NCBI GenBank assembly: GCA_002077065.1
Contig: NAJO01000025.1
Location: 310,001-374,000 of the forward strand
Length of the DNA: 64,000 bases
Direction of reading: 5' to 3'
Source: Cryoendolithus antarcticus
Lineage: Eukaryota > Ascomycota > Dothideomycetes > Cladosporiales > Cladosporiaceae
Shown here: positions 20,455-31,209 of the stretch, in pieces
Position numbering within the stretch: position 1 is the stretch's first letter
How the letters are laid out: each line of letters opens with the position of its first letter
Position numbers and translations under genes: made by a program
Notes under the pieces: generated by a model
Databases searched by the model: none
Seen by the model: only the letters and a program-made list of their open reading frames with translations
Told to the model about the DNA's origin: nothing

Positions 20455-22496
20455 ATGCTCACCGTCGCCAGGTATCGCATTCGCCATCTCCGCAAGCTTT
20501 ACCTATGGATGAGCGTCAGTCTTCCCGATCACGACTCACGTACACCGTGCACATGCTGATGCCCCCAGAGGTCATTTTAATCGTGCAGGCTACGAACGGC
20601 CTTGATGGAAGGTATGAAGATCGATGAGACAATTAGAGAGCGGTACTGAGCGGTCTAAAGCATCATGAACGGAGTACAATCGCTCCCGTACTGGAACGCC
20701 TACTTCGACTACCCTACCGGAGCCCGTCTTGCTCTCTTCAATTCCACGCAAGGTCTCGGAGGTGTGGCCTCTCAGTTCTTCCTCTGGTGGCTCGTCGAGA
20801 AGATCGGTCGCCGTCTCGTGATCATCATAGGCTCTGTCATCATCATTCTCGGCGTCTTCCTCCAGTCCTTTGCCAAAGGTCTGGTGATGTTTGCCGTAGC
20901 ACGAGCTATTATCGGCCTGGGGCTCTCGTTCGAGTGAGTTGTCCCTGTACAGGCGCTTTGCCGACGGTCGAAGAGCTCTCCATGCAAAAGTTCATGCCAA
21001 GACTGTTCCAGACGTCTGGTCGAGCGGCGCCGACGAGGGCACTCCCAATGCTAACACACAACAGGTACACCGCCGCGCCAATGCTGGTCACCGAGCTCGC
21101 TCATCCGACGCACAGGGCGCAGCTGTCAACCTTCCTGAACACGCTATACAACCTGGGAGCGACGCTAGCAGCCTGGATCACGCTTGGGACACTTACGATC
21201 CAGAGCGACTGGTCATGGCGTGCAGTCTCACTTATACAACTTTTTCCGAGTCTCATCTCTGTCGCTTTGACCTGGGCAAGTCACTGCTAATTTCCCTCAC
21301 CGCTAGAGCCTTGATCCGAGGTAGCATACCTACTGACATTACTCTGCAGTTCGTTCCTGAGTCCCCCCGTTGGCTCGTCTCACGGGGTCGTTCCGAGGAG
21401 GCCCTCGCGATTCTGCGCAAGCATCACTGCGGCGATGACCCGTCTGATTCTCTCGCCGAGTTTGAGCTTCGGGAGATTCAATATACCCTCGACTTTGAGA
21501 AGGAGCATTCGACCGGTTCTTGGCTTGACCTATTCCGGACGAAAGGCAACCGATGGCGAACGTGGATCGTCGTCACTTGCTCAATTGCTGCGCAGGCATC
21601 AGGCACGACGTTGACCGGGTACTACCTTGTCGTCGTCCTAAGGCTCATCGGCATCACCGACCCGAGAACGCAGAACATCATCAATGGTTGTTTGACAATG
21701 TGGAACATGGGCTGGTCGTGAGTATTCCAAATTTGTTGATATGTGCACAGTGACTAACCCTGCCGCAGGTTTTGGGGAGCGAGTGTCGTACGTACTCCAG
21801 ACGGTCATGTGACTTGCGTGTGCCAGGAAATTGACACAACTTCCAGATTGATCGCTACGGCAGACGTCCCATGATGCTCACGTCTCTCACGGGCATGCTA
21901 ATCTTGGGGTTCATGCCATGGACAATCTGCAATGCCGAGTATGTGATTCACGACAACGCCGCTGCGGGCAAGGCGGTCTTGGCGTTCATTTTCATCTTCA
22001 CGGCCTTCTACTCCACAACATGGAATGGTATCCTCACGGGCTATACCGTAGAATGCTGCTCCTACGACATAAGAGCGAAGCTTATTTGCTTGCAGAACTT
22101 GCTGGTTCAAGGTAAGAGGGTGGTACGCCTGTGCATCTGACCAGAGCTGACCCACCAGGCACAATCACTGGATTCAACTACCTCAATCCTGTTGGGCTTG
22201 CGAACATCGGGTACATCTGACCCTCCTGCTCGTATTCGTACCTTCACTGACGTGTCAACATCAGCTGGAAGTACTACATTGTCGTAGATTGCATACTTGT
22301 GGTCGAGATTGTGCTCGTGTACTTCACCTACCCCGAGACTTCGAAGATCACTCTCGAAGAGATCTCGGTGATCTTCGATGGTCAACGAGCGGCACAACCT
22401 GATCTTGTCAAGGAGGCTACTAAGGGTGGAGTTGAGGTCACGCATGTAGAGACGAAACATGACGTCGAGTCGGAGAGGAAGGAGATGTCTGCTTGA
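20455..22496 (+). CDS. MFS sugar transporter (lactose permease-like), nine exons
   Basis: Exons: 20455-20514, 20571-20611, 20661-20933, 21065-21275, 21350-21717, 21769-21787, 21847-22111, 22159-22210 and 22265-22496; 506 residues. The small 5' exons rebuild the conserved start HLRKLYLWMS/VILIVQATNGLDG/SIMNGVQSLPYW. Other sugar-porter motifs follow: EKIGRR (loop 2-3), YTAAPMLVTELAHPTHRA, FVPESPRWLVSRGR (after helix 6), IDRYGRRPMM (loop 8-9) and FTYPETSKITLEE at the end. Such plasma-membrane symporters import hexoses or disaccharides. Exon 6 is only 19 bases. Intron 4 (21276-21349) has a GC donor (TGG/GCAAGT) and a normal TACTGAC..CTGCAG end, a classic GC-AG intron. The N-terminus is short for the family, so an earlier start cannot be excluded. 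Confidence 0.87.
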
Positions 22497-22985
22497 GCAA
22501 GGTCCGCTCCGAGCAGTGGCCAGACTCACAACGCTGTTGTGTCCATCACCGTAGCAGTAGTCGATCGTCGCTGTATCAGTGAGAAAGACAACGACCACAG
22601 TACCTACAGCTTGCAGATCCACCGTTGCTTGGGGTGTACTGCTTGACGTAGGTCTAAGGCACTGGGAAGCAGCGCACTTTATTGCACTCGGCGCCTCACC
22701 AACACTTCTCTCAAGGAATGAAATATGAGGCAAGTGGACCAGGGTCCTGCGGCATTGCTGCCCATGAGCGCTATTACAACAGAGCAACGACACGAAATAG
22801 CGTCCGCACTTTCACAACATCACAGAATGTGACCCCTACGTGACGCTTGTCTCAAGAGCTACAATGACGGCTAGCAGGTATACCGAGATGGCGAGTTAGG
22901 CTGCGTATCTTGGCTCTGTATGCTTCCCTCTGTGGTGATCTCCGTTCCTAACCACTCGGCATCGTTCACCACTTTGTCCCTATGC
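22497..22985. other. Intergenic, convergent; nothing recognised
   Basis: About 0.49 kb between the ends of the sugar transporter and the amino-acid permease pseudogene. No supported element. Confidence 0.5.
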
Positions 22986-24414
22986 TCAGTCCCACAAAAA
23001 TGCGACCCACTTCTGCCAGCCTGGCACGACCTTGTCAGGCTCTTGGTCCTGTGCTGCACGCTCGAACGCCTCCATTAGCGGAATGTCGGCCAGCGAAACG
23101 ATCTTTGCGCGCTTAATGAATTTCCACAGGAGGTAGGCTGTAGTCACGAGAGCGATATCGCTGCAGGAGTGTCAGCAAGTGATAATTGGACGGACGAAGG
23201 TGACATACAGATACGACGATACGAAGGTACTCGCAGACCAATTGCCTGTCGTGAAGACAGAGAAGCCGGAGGTGAAGAGGATGATGATACACATAACGAG
23301 AGCTGCCGGAGTTGACGATTCTGAGCAGTGTCAGTCACAATACACCGAGTGGTCTGGATCATCAGCATACCTGTCCATTTGCTATGCCAGGGTAAGAGTG
23401 ACACGGGAACGTCTTGGATACGCATCGCAGCAAGCAGCCGCCAGTGATTCGTAAGGATCGTAATCCATGAGATAAGGACTCCGCATGCTACGAGGTCGAC
23501 AAGCCACCAGAATACTGTCAAAGCGCTACTCGACAGTGTCATGAAAGCCAGGAACATGAACGCTGTCAGCAACGCGACACATACATATGGCACGCCCCAA
23601 GAAGTCGTGCGCAAGAAGATCGAAGGTGCCTGTTTCTTGAGTGCCAGACCGTAGAGGACGCGGGTGCCAGACAAGAGCGCCTGATTGGCAGACGACCACG
23701 CCGATGGGATGACGATCGCGTTGACCAGCGACGGAACACCCTTGAGTCCAGCTGCGGTCGCCGCTATAACAAAGGGTGACTGGGCAGCTGTCCCTGACTC
23801 GTCATTGAGACGCTCATCGTCGCTGCTGACAAGCATGCCCACTACCAGAACGGCCAAGACATAGAAAATCGAGACCCGAGCGAACACCCGTTTGCAGGCT
23901 CGAGCAATGGCTCACCCAACTGCGAAACCCGCCGCTGGGTCTATGAGGAATTCGGCATGACGGACAAAGGACGAAGTGACCGGGAGGGGAGCAGTCACTT
24001 CTCCCAATGCAAATTGAACGCAGCAGACGATGAGGCCGATCACGGCATAGCCTAGCAGACTCCCCAATGGTCCAGCGGTAGCGATCGAGCCGCCGAGTCC
24101 GAGGGACAAGCCTGTGCCCTACGCCAGTCCATCAGATCGTGTAGCAGTCAGAAGGATCTGGCAGTCCATACGTACAATTGCTCCGGCTATGGCGATTCTG
24201 TGCAGCGGTCGTTAGTTGCTTTTAGCGATCAAGAGACTCCATGGCTGACTTACAAGCTGACACGGCGTTGACTCAGTCCACGCTTGAGGTCTTCCACCTC
24301 GTTTCTCGTCACGAAGTCTGCCGCTTCGATCCGTCCGGGTGGTGCCTCTCGGCCGCCATCAACTCCACGATGTGAGGCACTTGCGCCGGCTTTGTGCTGA
24401 ACGTCATCAGCCAT
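22986..24414 (-). pseudogene. Amino-acid permease (YAT/APC) with central deletion and in-frame stop
   Basis: Exons read as 24414-24254, 24197-24176 (22-base exon), 24118-23371, 23320-23209 and 23160-22986, together 406 codons with the final stop. The N-terminal part is normal for fungal amino-acid permeases (SLIAIAGAI/GTGLSLGLGGSIATAGP, then LIDPAAGFAVG at the start of helix 3). The next recognisable block is already RVFARVSIFYVLAVLVVGML, which lies after helix 6 in relatives, so roughly 150-180 residues are missing. At the junction the same frame runs GFAVG, TGA (23912-23914), AIARACKRVF. The GTGAGCC after GFAVG looks like an old intron donor, so the 5' deletion edge may lie in an intron. 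The rest is intact through FIKRAKIVSLADIPLMEA and the stop at 22986. Most likely a non-functional remnant; a 17-nt intron would be needed to bypass the stop. Confidence 0.8.
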
Positions 24415-25701
24415 GTTTGAGGCTGTAGTATGAGAACGCAAGTGACTTGCCCATACCGCCAGTGGCTTGCACGTAAACTGCCCTACGGATTCTGCAAGAT
24501 GGCGTGCTTGGTGTCTATCAATTAAGCCCTTGCAAAGTATATGCTCCCAGACTGGCAGTCTGTGGCGAGACGTCCGTGCACTTGTGGTCAAGCTTTTCGC
24601 AAGTGAAGCTTTGGCGGCCAGGCGATTCGAACATTTCAAGCGGAAATTGAAGGACTGTAAGCACATCGCCTGCCAGTCATCTGCACCGTTCGCAGCCAAC
24701 TCCATGCTTTCAACAGCAATGACCATCGGCTCATCGCAGACCGCTCTACACTTGATTGTCAACGACGATAGTAGGACTTCCTTGACTTTGCGCTGCTCCC
24801 AACAACGCTTTCTTAGGCAGGTCATGCAAAGAATCTCTGGGATGTCTGTTAGCCTCATTTGGTCGTCGATGTACCACCAAGCCATGCTTGACCCGAGGGT
24901 CGAGTCTTCCCGTCTATAAACCAGATCACTGATCTCGGCAAGTAGCTCATTGATTTGATCTCTATCAAGAATAGGAATAGGTGATGATCGAGTAAAGTTT
25001 GGAAGATTCAAATATATGGAGATTCCATAGACCTAAGGATTTCTGGGACAAGTCGCTTACTAGAAAGTTTCCGCTCCGTACATTCTGGAGTCCGTCTCTT
25101 TGCCGCAAGGAACGTAGTGACCTACCTTTGATCGAAAAGGTGTTGCCGCTCGACAAGAGTCTAATGGTGAAATGCGGCTCCGCGATATGCGTAGTTACCG
25201 ATGTTTCCGGTAATGGGAATGTTGCACCATAATAGCAGACCGCTATCGGTTAGTAACTAATGTATAGGTGGCCAACGAGGACTGCTACGAGACTTACAGC
25301 ATAGGTCTGGATGGTACCGATGCTCATGTAAGTCGCCGGCGCGGCGAGACAGTCAGACCATGCTTGGGAGCAACTTGATGGACAAGAGAGGCAGGAACGA
25401 CCTCGCGCCTTCCTTGAGCGCATGTGGCAGGCACGATGGAAGGGTAAAGATACGGAGCACCTACCTGTTCGCGGCCCGCTACATTCCCCGCTTCTCCGAA
25501 AGTTCAAGCTTCCAATACAAGGACCAGGAATGATAGCTTCATCACACGATATTGCTAGGAGAGGGCAGGCTACTTGACAGGTTTAAAGTTCTCACAGACA
25601 CCGCGAGAGGACCCTTCGCAGTTCCGGGCAAGCTGATAAGAGCATTGTTTACCTTTCAGACTTTCGGAAAAGCGACAGATTGGATACGATTCGGAGGCAA
25701 G
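24415..25701. other. 1.3 kb intergenic; nothing recognised
   Basis: Upstream of the permease pseudogene. Several short frames occur on both strands (for example about 24250-25011 minus, which includes the permease exon, and 25250-25507 minus), but none carries a domain I recognise. Could hold gene debris. Confidence 0.45.
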
Positions 25702-26940
25702 TTACTCCATCTCCGGCAGTATAACATTGCTAGCAACGCCGTCAATCAAAACACTTCGCATCGTCTCCGCACTCTTCACACGTATGTCCACGAAGCTCTC
25801 TGGGCTATAGAAGGCAGTGTGACACGTTATGACCATCCTGCCTTCCAGCCACGGCTCCTTCGCACGGTACGCTTGTATCAACGGATGGACGTTGTCTTCT
25901 GGTATGGGCTCTTCCGGCAGCACGTCGAGCCCGGTCCCAGCCAGTATCCCTTCTTGTAGGCAGCGCTGCACGCCGTCGAGGTCGACGATCTCTCCGCGGG
26001 CTGTATTGACTAGCACTGCACCTCTTGGAAGTAGAGACAACAGATCATAGCCGACCATACCCCTTGTCTCCCGCGTACAAGGCGCGTGTAGGCTCAAGAC
26101 TTCGCTACGACGAAACAGGTCGCGAACGTCCTTTGTACGCTCCAGAGCTAGGCTCTTGTCCACACCATTGGGTAGGTACGGGTCATAGAAGAGCACGTTG
26201 AATCCGAAGGCCTTCGCGCGCAGTGCTGCAGCAGTCCCGATTCTACCGAGACCAAGGACGCCGAACGTCTTGTTCTGGAGTCTAGCTACCAACGGAGTGT
26301 CGATGTAGTTCCAAGAAGCTGGTGGTGTCGCCCGCTGGCGTTCGTGATGCAGCAGTATGCCTCGACGCAAAGACAGTACAAGGCCCATCGCGTGATCAGC
26401 GATCTCTGATGTGCCGTAGTCGGGCACGTTGCATACGGTAACATTTTGCTTAGCTAGTGCCACGCGGTCGAGTCGATCGTAGCCGACACCCATGCGAACC
26501 ATGCTGTTGTTCGAGTCAGTGATCGGATCGATATAGTGTCGTGGCAACGACGATACGCCAACGTACACTTTCAGATTCGGGAACAATGCAACATCTTCCG
26601 CAGTCATGCGCATCTTCAATGTCAGGATGCCATTCGTACGCTGACGCAGATCCTCCGGAATCGACGACCATGGCTTCGGCAAGTCGACTCCTGTCGGCCA
26701 CAGATCAAGTTGGTGGTACTCGAGATCATAGGGGCGGTCTCCAGGCTGTGGTGCAAACAAGGATTGCTCAAGCGCGTCGTCCTAATCGACGCGATCAGAG
26801 CGATCTCGTTGACGCAGAACGTTGCAGGGAAGACTGACTGGATACAGGCCATCGACCTGAATGATCACATGTCTGCTATCAAGAGCAGCGCCACCGTGCT
26901 GTGCCATGTCGAATGCTATCGATGGACTGACGAACGGCAT
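25702..26940 (-). CDS. D-isomer-specific 2-hydroxyacid dehydrogenase
   Basis: Modelled as 26940-26857, 26781-26567 and 26503-25702 (366 residues). The second intron (26504-26566, GTACGT..AACAACAG) is 63 nt and stop-free, so it looks like coding sequence, but removing it restores the family reading LFPNLKV/MVRMGVGYDRLDR. Motifs: NAD-binding GVLGLGRIGTA with acidic residue in FYDPYLPNG, catalytic Arg in VNTARGEIVD, Glu in PEEPIPED and His in VITCHTAFYSPES. These enzymes reduce 2-keto acids to D-2-hydroxyacids or the reverse, in the cytosol; fungal relatives with this start (LFAPQPGDRPYDL) resemble CtBP-like dehydrogenases. The first exon rests on a weak donor (CAG/GTCGAT) and could be wrong; ATG 26907 is an in-frame alternative start. 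Confidence 0.83.
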
Positions 26941-27338
26941 GCTGCCGACTAAACGTCTTAATCACAGACCTCGGTGCTCGGTCCAATGATGGAGCGACTT
27001 GGCAGTGCCACTGGATTGCACAGCATACGGGTAAGACACTGTATATAAGGAGTGATCTCGAATGATGGCTACACATATTGCAGGCATTCTCTGGGCTATT
27101 GGTGTCTTCTTCCGAAGATTTTAAGACGCTCTTCCGCTCCGGTGAACACAATCTAGACAAGGTCTCTGACATGTATCAGACGTGAGAGATATTAGCGATC
27201 TTAATGTTACTGTAGTGGCCGCATACAATTTCTCGTAAGTGCTGCAGCTAGGGCCTCCACTACTGTAGCGCAATTGGTAGTAGCATTACCCAGGTAGCAG
27301 AGTCCTGGAGAAGCGAGGACGCTGTCCTGAATCAACGC
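26941..27338. other. Intergenic; nothing recognised
   Basis: About 0.4 kb. It contains a D-arm-like string GTAGCGCAATTGGTAGTAGC near 27266-27285, but no T-arm follows at a usable distance. Confidence 0.45.
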
Positions 27339-28052
27339 TCATCGCTTTCTTGCGATCACCCACAGGAATGGTGCATCCTCAGGATTCTGATTGACGTCCT
27401 TCCACAGGATCTCGAAATCCGCGTCCTCGAGCAGCTTCAGACTCTTCTCAATCCCATGACTGCTCCAGTACGACTTCATTCCTAGCCAGTCATCGTACGT
27501 CGTCCCGGCAGACTCGTCAGCTCCGAATGAAGCTAATAAGTAGCCATCCCCCGATCTCAGCCAGCGGTGGACATGCCCGATCATCTCTACCTGCTCGTCG
27601 GGCGAGAGGTGAATAATACTGTAGAAGGCAATCACAGCATCCAGTGACTTGAGTGGGAATTCCAGCTTCGTCATGTCGCCGTGAGCGAGCTTGACTTTCT
27701 TTGCGGCACTCCTATCATCGAGCTTCGAAAGGCTCTCACTGAGCATGTTCAACTGGGTCTTGGAAATGTCGTTTGCAGTGACTGTCCCGATTGCTGGCTT
27801 TGAAGCGAGTGCTAGAGTGACTGGTTCGCCAGCTCCGCAGCCAAGCTCGAGAACTTTGAGCTCGCGTGAAGCGTCTTCCCCAGCGTCTTCTGACACACCA
27901 AGGTGCGTGTAGAGCTTCTCAATAAGTTCGAGACGATGCTGCATGCTGACGGGTCGCGAGCGAGACCATTCGAGGTATCTTTCTGCGGACTTGTTGTAAC
28001 CTTCCTCGATGAATTGTTTCGATTCCTCCGAGGAGGGGTTTTTGGAGGCCAT
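27339..28052 (-). CDS. Class I SAM-dependent methyltransferase
   Basis: Single exon, 237 residues. After an N-terminal helix (NKSAERYLEWSRSRP), the Rossmann-like methyltransferase fold begins with motif I VLELGCGAGEPVTLAL (about residues 67-82). It continues with the acidic post-I residue in TANDISKTQL, motif II region AHGDMTKLEFP, and LDAVIAFYSIIHLSPDEQ (motif III and lid), close to UbiE/Methyltransf_25 types. It binds S-adenosylmethionine; the methyl acceptor cannot be told from sequence. No membrane segment or signal peptide. It ends with FLWVIARKR, typical of small soluble fungal methyltransferases of unknown substrate. Confidence 0.85.
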   Translation of the reverse strand: MASKNPSSEESKQFIEEGYNKSAERYLEWSRSRPVSMQHRLELIEKLYTHLGVSEDAGEDASRELKVLELGCGAGEPVTLALASKPAIGTVTANDISKTQLNMLSESLSKLDDRSAAKKVKLAHGDMTKLEFPLKSLDAVIAFYSIIHLSPDEQVEMIGHVHRWLRSGDGYLLASFGADESAGTTYDDWLGMKSYWSSHGIEKSLKLLEDADFEILWKDVNQNPEDAPFLWVIARKR

Positions 28053-29586
28053 ACTTGGCTGCAGGCGCGGAGTCGTTGATCCTGGCTGAGTGTCTCCAGA
28101 TGTGAGCGTGACTTCGACAGACTCCTAGCGATGTGAAGATCGTCTGCTATATACTTGTATATGATGCGGATGAACGTCCTCGCAACGAGCTAGCCCGGTC
28201 CCGCGTGAGGGCGGTCGCTACGTACGATCACCGCTTGCGATTATGACAGATCGAAAAGCGATTTGGGAGATGATCATGCAACTTGGGAGATAATATACAG
28301 CTCGATAGACCGATCGCGTCAAGGCTCGATACGGTCAGTGTAGTATGCTGTTGCTCGAATGGCAGAACAATCCCTCGTCAAGATGGATGAGAAGGGGCTG
28401 CCAAGCCAAGGTTCAGCCGCGACGACTTCAACTTCTCCATGTTCTCGTGTTCTTCGTGCTTGCGATGCTCTTCTGTCCCACACGATACGCCAGTGGACGG
28501 GCGAAGAGGTCGTATAGGAAAACTAGACAGGACGTATCTTCACTGGTGGAAGCGCCCAAGATTGCTTTATGGCCAGCCATTTCACACGGGCGATGAGCTT
28601 GCTCAGCTTTGCCCGATGGCAGCTCTCCTCTCACACGAGGACTATTATCTCACACTCCCTCCGAAATGCAGACAGCGCGCCCAATCGAAAGAAGCCGGGG
28701 GCGGGACGGGCAGGGCTCGTCAATTGTCGAACATTAGTCGAGATAGACATGAGACACGAGTCGAAATTTCCCGGATCTGTCAATGCTAGGTGGGCTTAAC
28801 AGTGAAACGAAGCTGACCGCGGCTCAAGCACTCCCTCTGGCAGCGGTATGTATCACTTTGTCCCTGTCTCCAAAATTACGACGATGCACAGCATCTCGGG
28901 GGAATCGTCGTTTGAGAGCACAAGGTATAGTCGCTTACCAAACAGCGCTGTGCCATTCGTTGATCCACTTTTCTTTCTTACTTTGTTACCTCTATCCAAT
29001 CGTACCTAGTACTGGCCACTCGGCATCTCAACAAGAGTTTCTGCAGAATGGGTATGCGACTCGCAAGAGGCGCGATGGGACTACATCGCCTTCGCACTCT
29101 CAGACGCAGAGCCTGCAAGCGCACAATGGATTTCGTACTCTACGCTGTGGCTTCACGGCTTATGACGCTAGCACCGGTATCAATTAGGTCGGTGATGGCA
29201 TAAGTCACATCCGCAAAAATCTCCAGACACATGTTAGGCCTTTACTCTACCTCGTGCGCTGCTTTGTTGTTCAGCAAACTTGGCCAGCGCATCACAAGAA
29301 TTCATACATGCTCTCCAATCTGCCACAGAGCTGTACCACTCATCTTCGCATCCATATTCAATTGGCCCACTGGGACTTACTAAGCCCTCGCACCTCTATC
29401 CGAACTCGCTGGAGGCACATTGCCCCTCGTGTCTTCGGGTGTCTTCACAATCGACAGCTTGGACAGTATCATATTACACTGAACAGCATCAAGGACTTCG
29501 CCATCGTATAGCACCGCTATTAGGCACAGAAAAAGGTCGATCGAAATTTCTGACGCAGCTGGATTCCTTCGTCTGGGCTCGCCGGC
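28053..29586. other. 1.5 kb divergent intergenic region; nothing recognised
   Basis: 5' region of both the methyltransferase (minus) and the GH64 gene (plus). A plus-strand frame from 29280 runs into the GH64 gene out of frame and has no family signal. Confidence 0.5.
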
Positions 29587-31209
29587 ATGGCAGGCTTCAA
29601 GTCCTTCGGTCTTGGCCTCTGCTTTCTCTTGCTAAATACCACGATTTCATCCGCTACGCCATCGACGCCAACCGCGGACCTCGAGCTTCTCCCTCAGCCT
29701 CCTTTCCTAGCCGCCCGAGATGCCGTCGTGCCTCTGACGCTGAAGCTGGTGAACGGCTTGCCCAGCAACAATGTCTACGCGTACATAACAACGGTGGACC
29801 TCCAGACCAATCAATCGATCCTGGTCACGAGTACCGGCGCAAGATTCGTTCCAAGTCCGGCGAAGCTCTACGTTCCTGAAAGAGTGCCGTCGGACTGCGG
29901 TATCCTTCTCGGTGCGCCAGGGGTTACGACGTCGGTGCCCGTAGACTTCCCACTTTCGAATGCTCGTGTGTACTTCGCCGAAGGCGAAATGGAATTCTGG
30001 GCAATTCGCACCGAGGATAGCTACTCGCTGACCAACCCGAGCTGCGAATCGGGAAAGTCGGGTTTCATCGAGGTCAACCAAGGAGCTGACGGCATGGTCT
30101 GGGCGAATCCCAGCTTCGTGGACTACGTCGGCCTCGCCTCACCATTCGAGTTGAAGTCGAAGACCGACAATATGACGATCGAGAGCATGCCTGCCGATGG
30201 CGCGGCACGAGTATGCCAGCGCCTCAAGACAGCTGAGGAAACCTCCGCTTTTCCGTGGTCCTCACTTTGCAAACATGACGATAAGGGCGCGGTATATCAA
30301 GTCGCAAGCCCTTTGCACGGCAATGCGACGCTGTTCAATGGATACTGGAACACCACAATTGACGCAGTTTGGAATTTGATCGCCAAGGACGGCATTACGT
30401 TCGACCTGCAGTCAGTCGCATACGGTAACGTGACTTGTCGCATGGACGCTGACAGCAGCACAATGATCTGTGATGGTATCTCCCAACCGTTTTCGAAGCC
30501 TCTCAGTGATCACATCTGGGGCTGCGTCGGCGGTCCTTTCACTGGCGCGAATAACGCGCACGGCCATATTGGATCGAGGCTTTGCGCTGCCTTTCATCGC
30601 GGGACATTGCTTCTGCCGGGCGGCATGTGTCAGCCTTCACAGCCGGCTAGCATGTACTACCAGACCGATCAGATATTCAACGAGTACGCCAAGGCTGTGC
30701 ACGCTGTCCCGCAAGATGGCAGAGGCTACGCTTTTCCCGTCGACGACGTAAAGGCTGCGATCATGGGTCCGGAGGTCGCTGGTCTCGTTGGGGTGAAAGA
30801 CGTCACTGAGCTCACGATATTCGTCGGTGGACGGGCAGGACAAGGCACTGGACCGGTAGCGTCACCGTCGCCGTACACAGCTATAGCTTTCTCACCTGCG
30901 ATTCTGTCGTTGGGCAGCAGTGCGAATTCGACAAGCACACCCACGGCATACTCTAGCATTGTCACAACTCCAGCGTCGCCTTCCGCCGCAGACTCGACCA
31001 TCAAGTCCTCTACTGGTGCATCTACACCCTCGCCGGCCACTCTGACGCTTTCTATGCAGGACAAGGGCGTGGAGCATACATTGGCGGCATCAGGAATATT
31101 GAAAAAGCCGGTCAACGGCGGGGCGATGCGCACGTCATGGGTGACCGTGACGAAGGTGGAGACTGCGATCGTGGTGCAGACTACGACGGTCCTGGTGTCC
31201 GCGCCGTAA
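29587..31209 (+). CDS. GH64 beta-1,3-glucanase / thaumatin-like secreted protein
   Basis: Single exon, 540 residues. A signal peptide (MAGFKSFGLGLCFLLLNTTI) is followed by a GH64-TLP domain from about residue 45 to 405: PLTLKLVNGLPSNNVYAYI, FWAIRTEDSYSLTNPSC, GFIEVNQGADGMVWANPSFVDYVG, then CGVGGPF-like WGCVGGPFTGANNAHG and RLCAAFHRGTLL. This family includes laminaripentaose-producing glucanases that cut beta-1,3-glucan, and it is common as secreted wall-active proteins in fungi. The C-terminal 130 residues are Ser/Thr/Pro-rich, look O-glycosylated, and end in a hydrophobic Thr/Val run (VQTTTVLVSAP) which is not a clear GPI signal. The domain call rests on fold-level motifs; catalytic acids were not pinned down. 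Confidence 0.82.
   Translation: MAGFKSFGLGLCFLLLNTTISSATPSTPTADLELLPQPPFLAARDAVVPLTLKLVNGLPSNNVYAYITTVDLQTNQSILVTSTGARFVPSPAKLYVPERVPSDCGILLGAPGVTTSVPVDFPLSNARVYFAEGEMEFWAIRTEDSYSLTNPSCESGKSGFIEVNQGADGMVWANPSFVDYVGLASPFELKSKTDNMTIESMPADGAARVCQRLKTAEETSAFPWSSLCKHDDKGAVYQVASPLHGNATLFNGYWNTTIDAVWNLIAKDGITFDLQSVAYGNVTCRMDADSSTMICDGISQPFSKPLSDHIWGCVGGPFTGANNAHGHIGSRLCAAFHRGTLLLPGGMCQPSQPASMYYQTDQIFNEYAKAVHAVPQDGRGYAFPVDDVKAAIMGPEVAGLVGVKDVTELTIFVGGRAGQGTGPVASPSPYTAIAFSPAILSLGSSANSTSTPTAYSSIVTTPASPSAADSTIKSSTGASTPSPATLTLSMQDKGVEHTLAASGILKKPVNGGAMRTSWVTVTKVETAIVVQTTTVLVSAP

Noticed and set aside
24250..25011. 253-codon minus-strand ORF as a separate protein
   Set aside because: Its useful part is the first exon of the permease from 24414; the upstream part has no family signal and the frame ends in an intron.
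27260..27330. tRNA gene (GTAGCGCAATTGGTAGTAGC looks like a D arm)
   Set aside because: No anticodon stem with a proper loop and no TTCRANNC T-loop follow.
29280..29879. A 199-codon plus-strand gene overlapping the GH64 start
   Set aside because: Its second half is an out-of-frame reading of GH64; composition is not protein-like.
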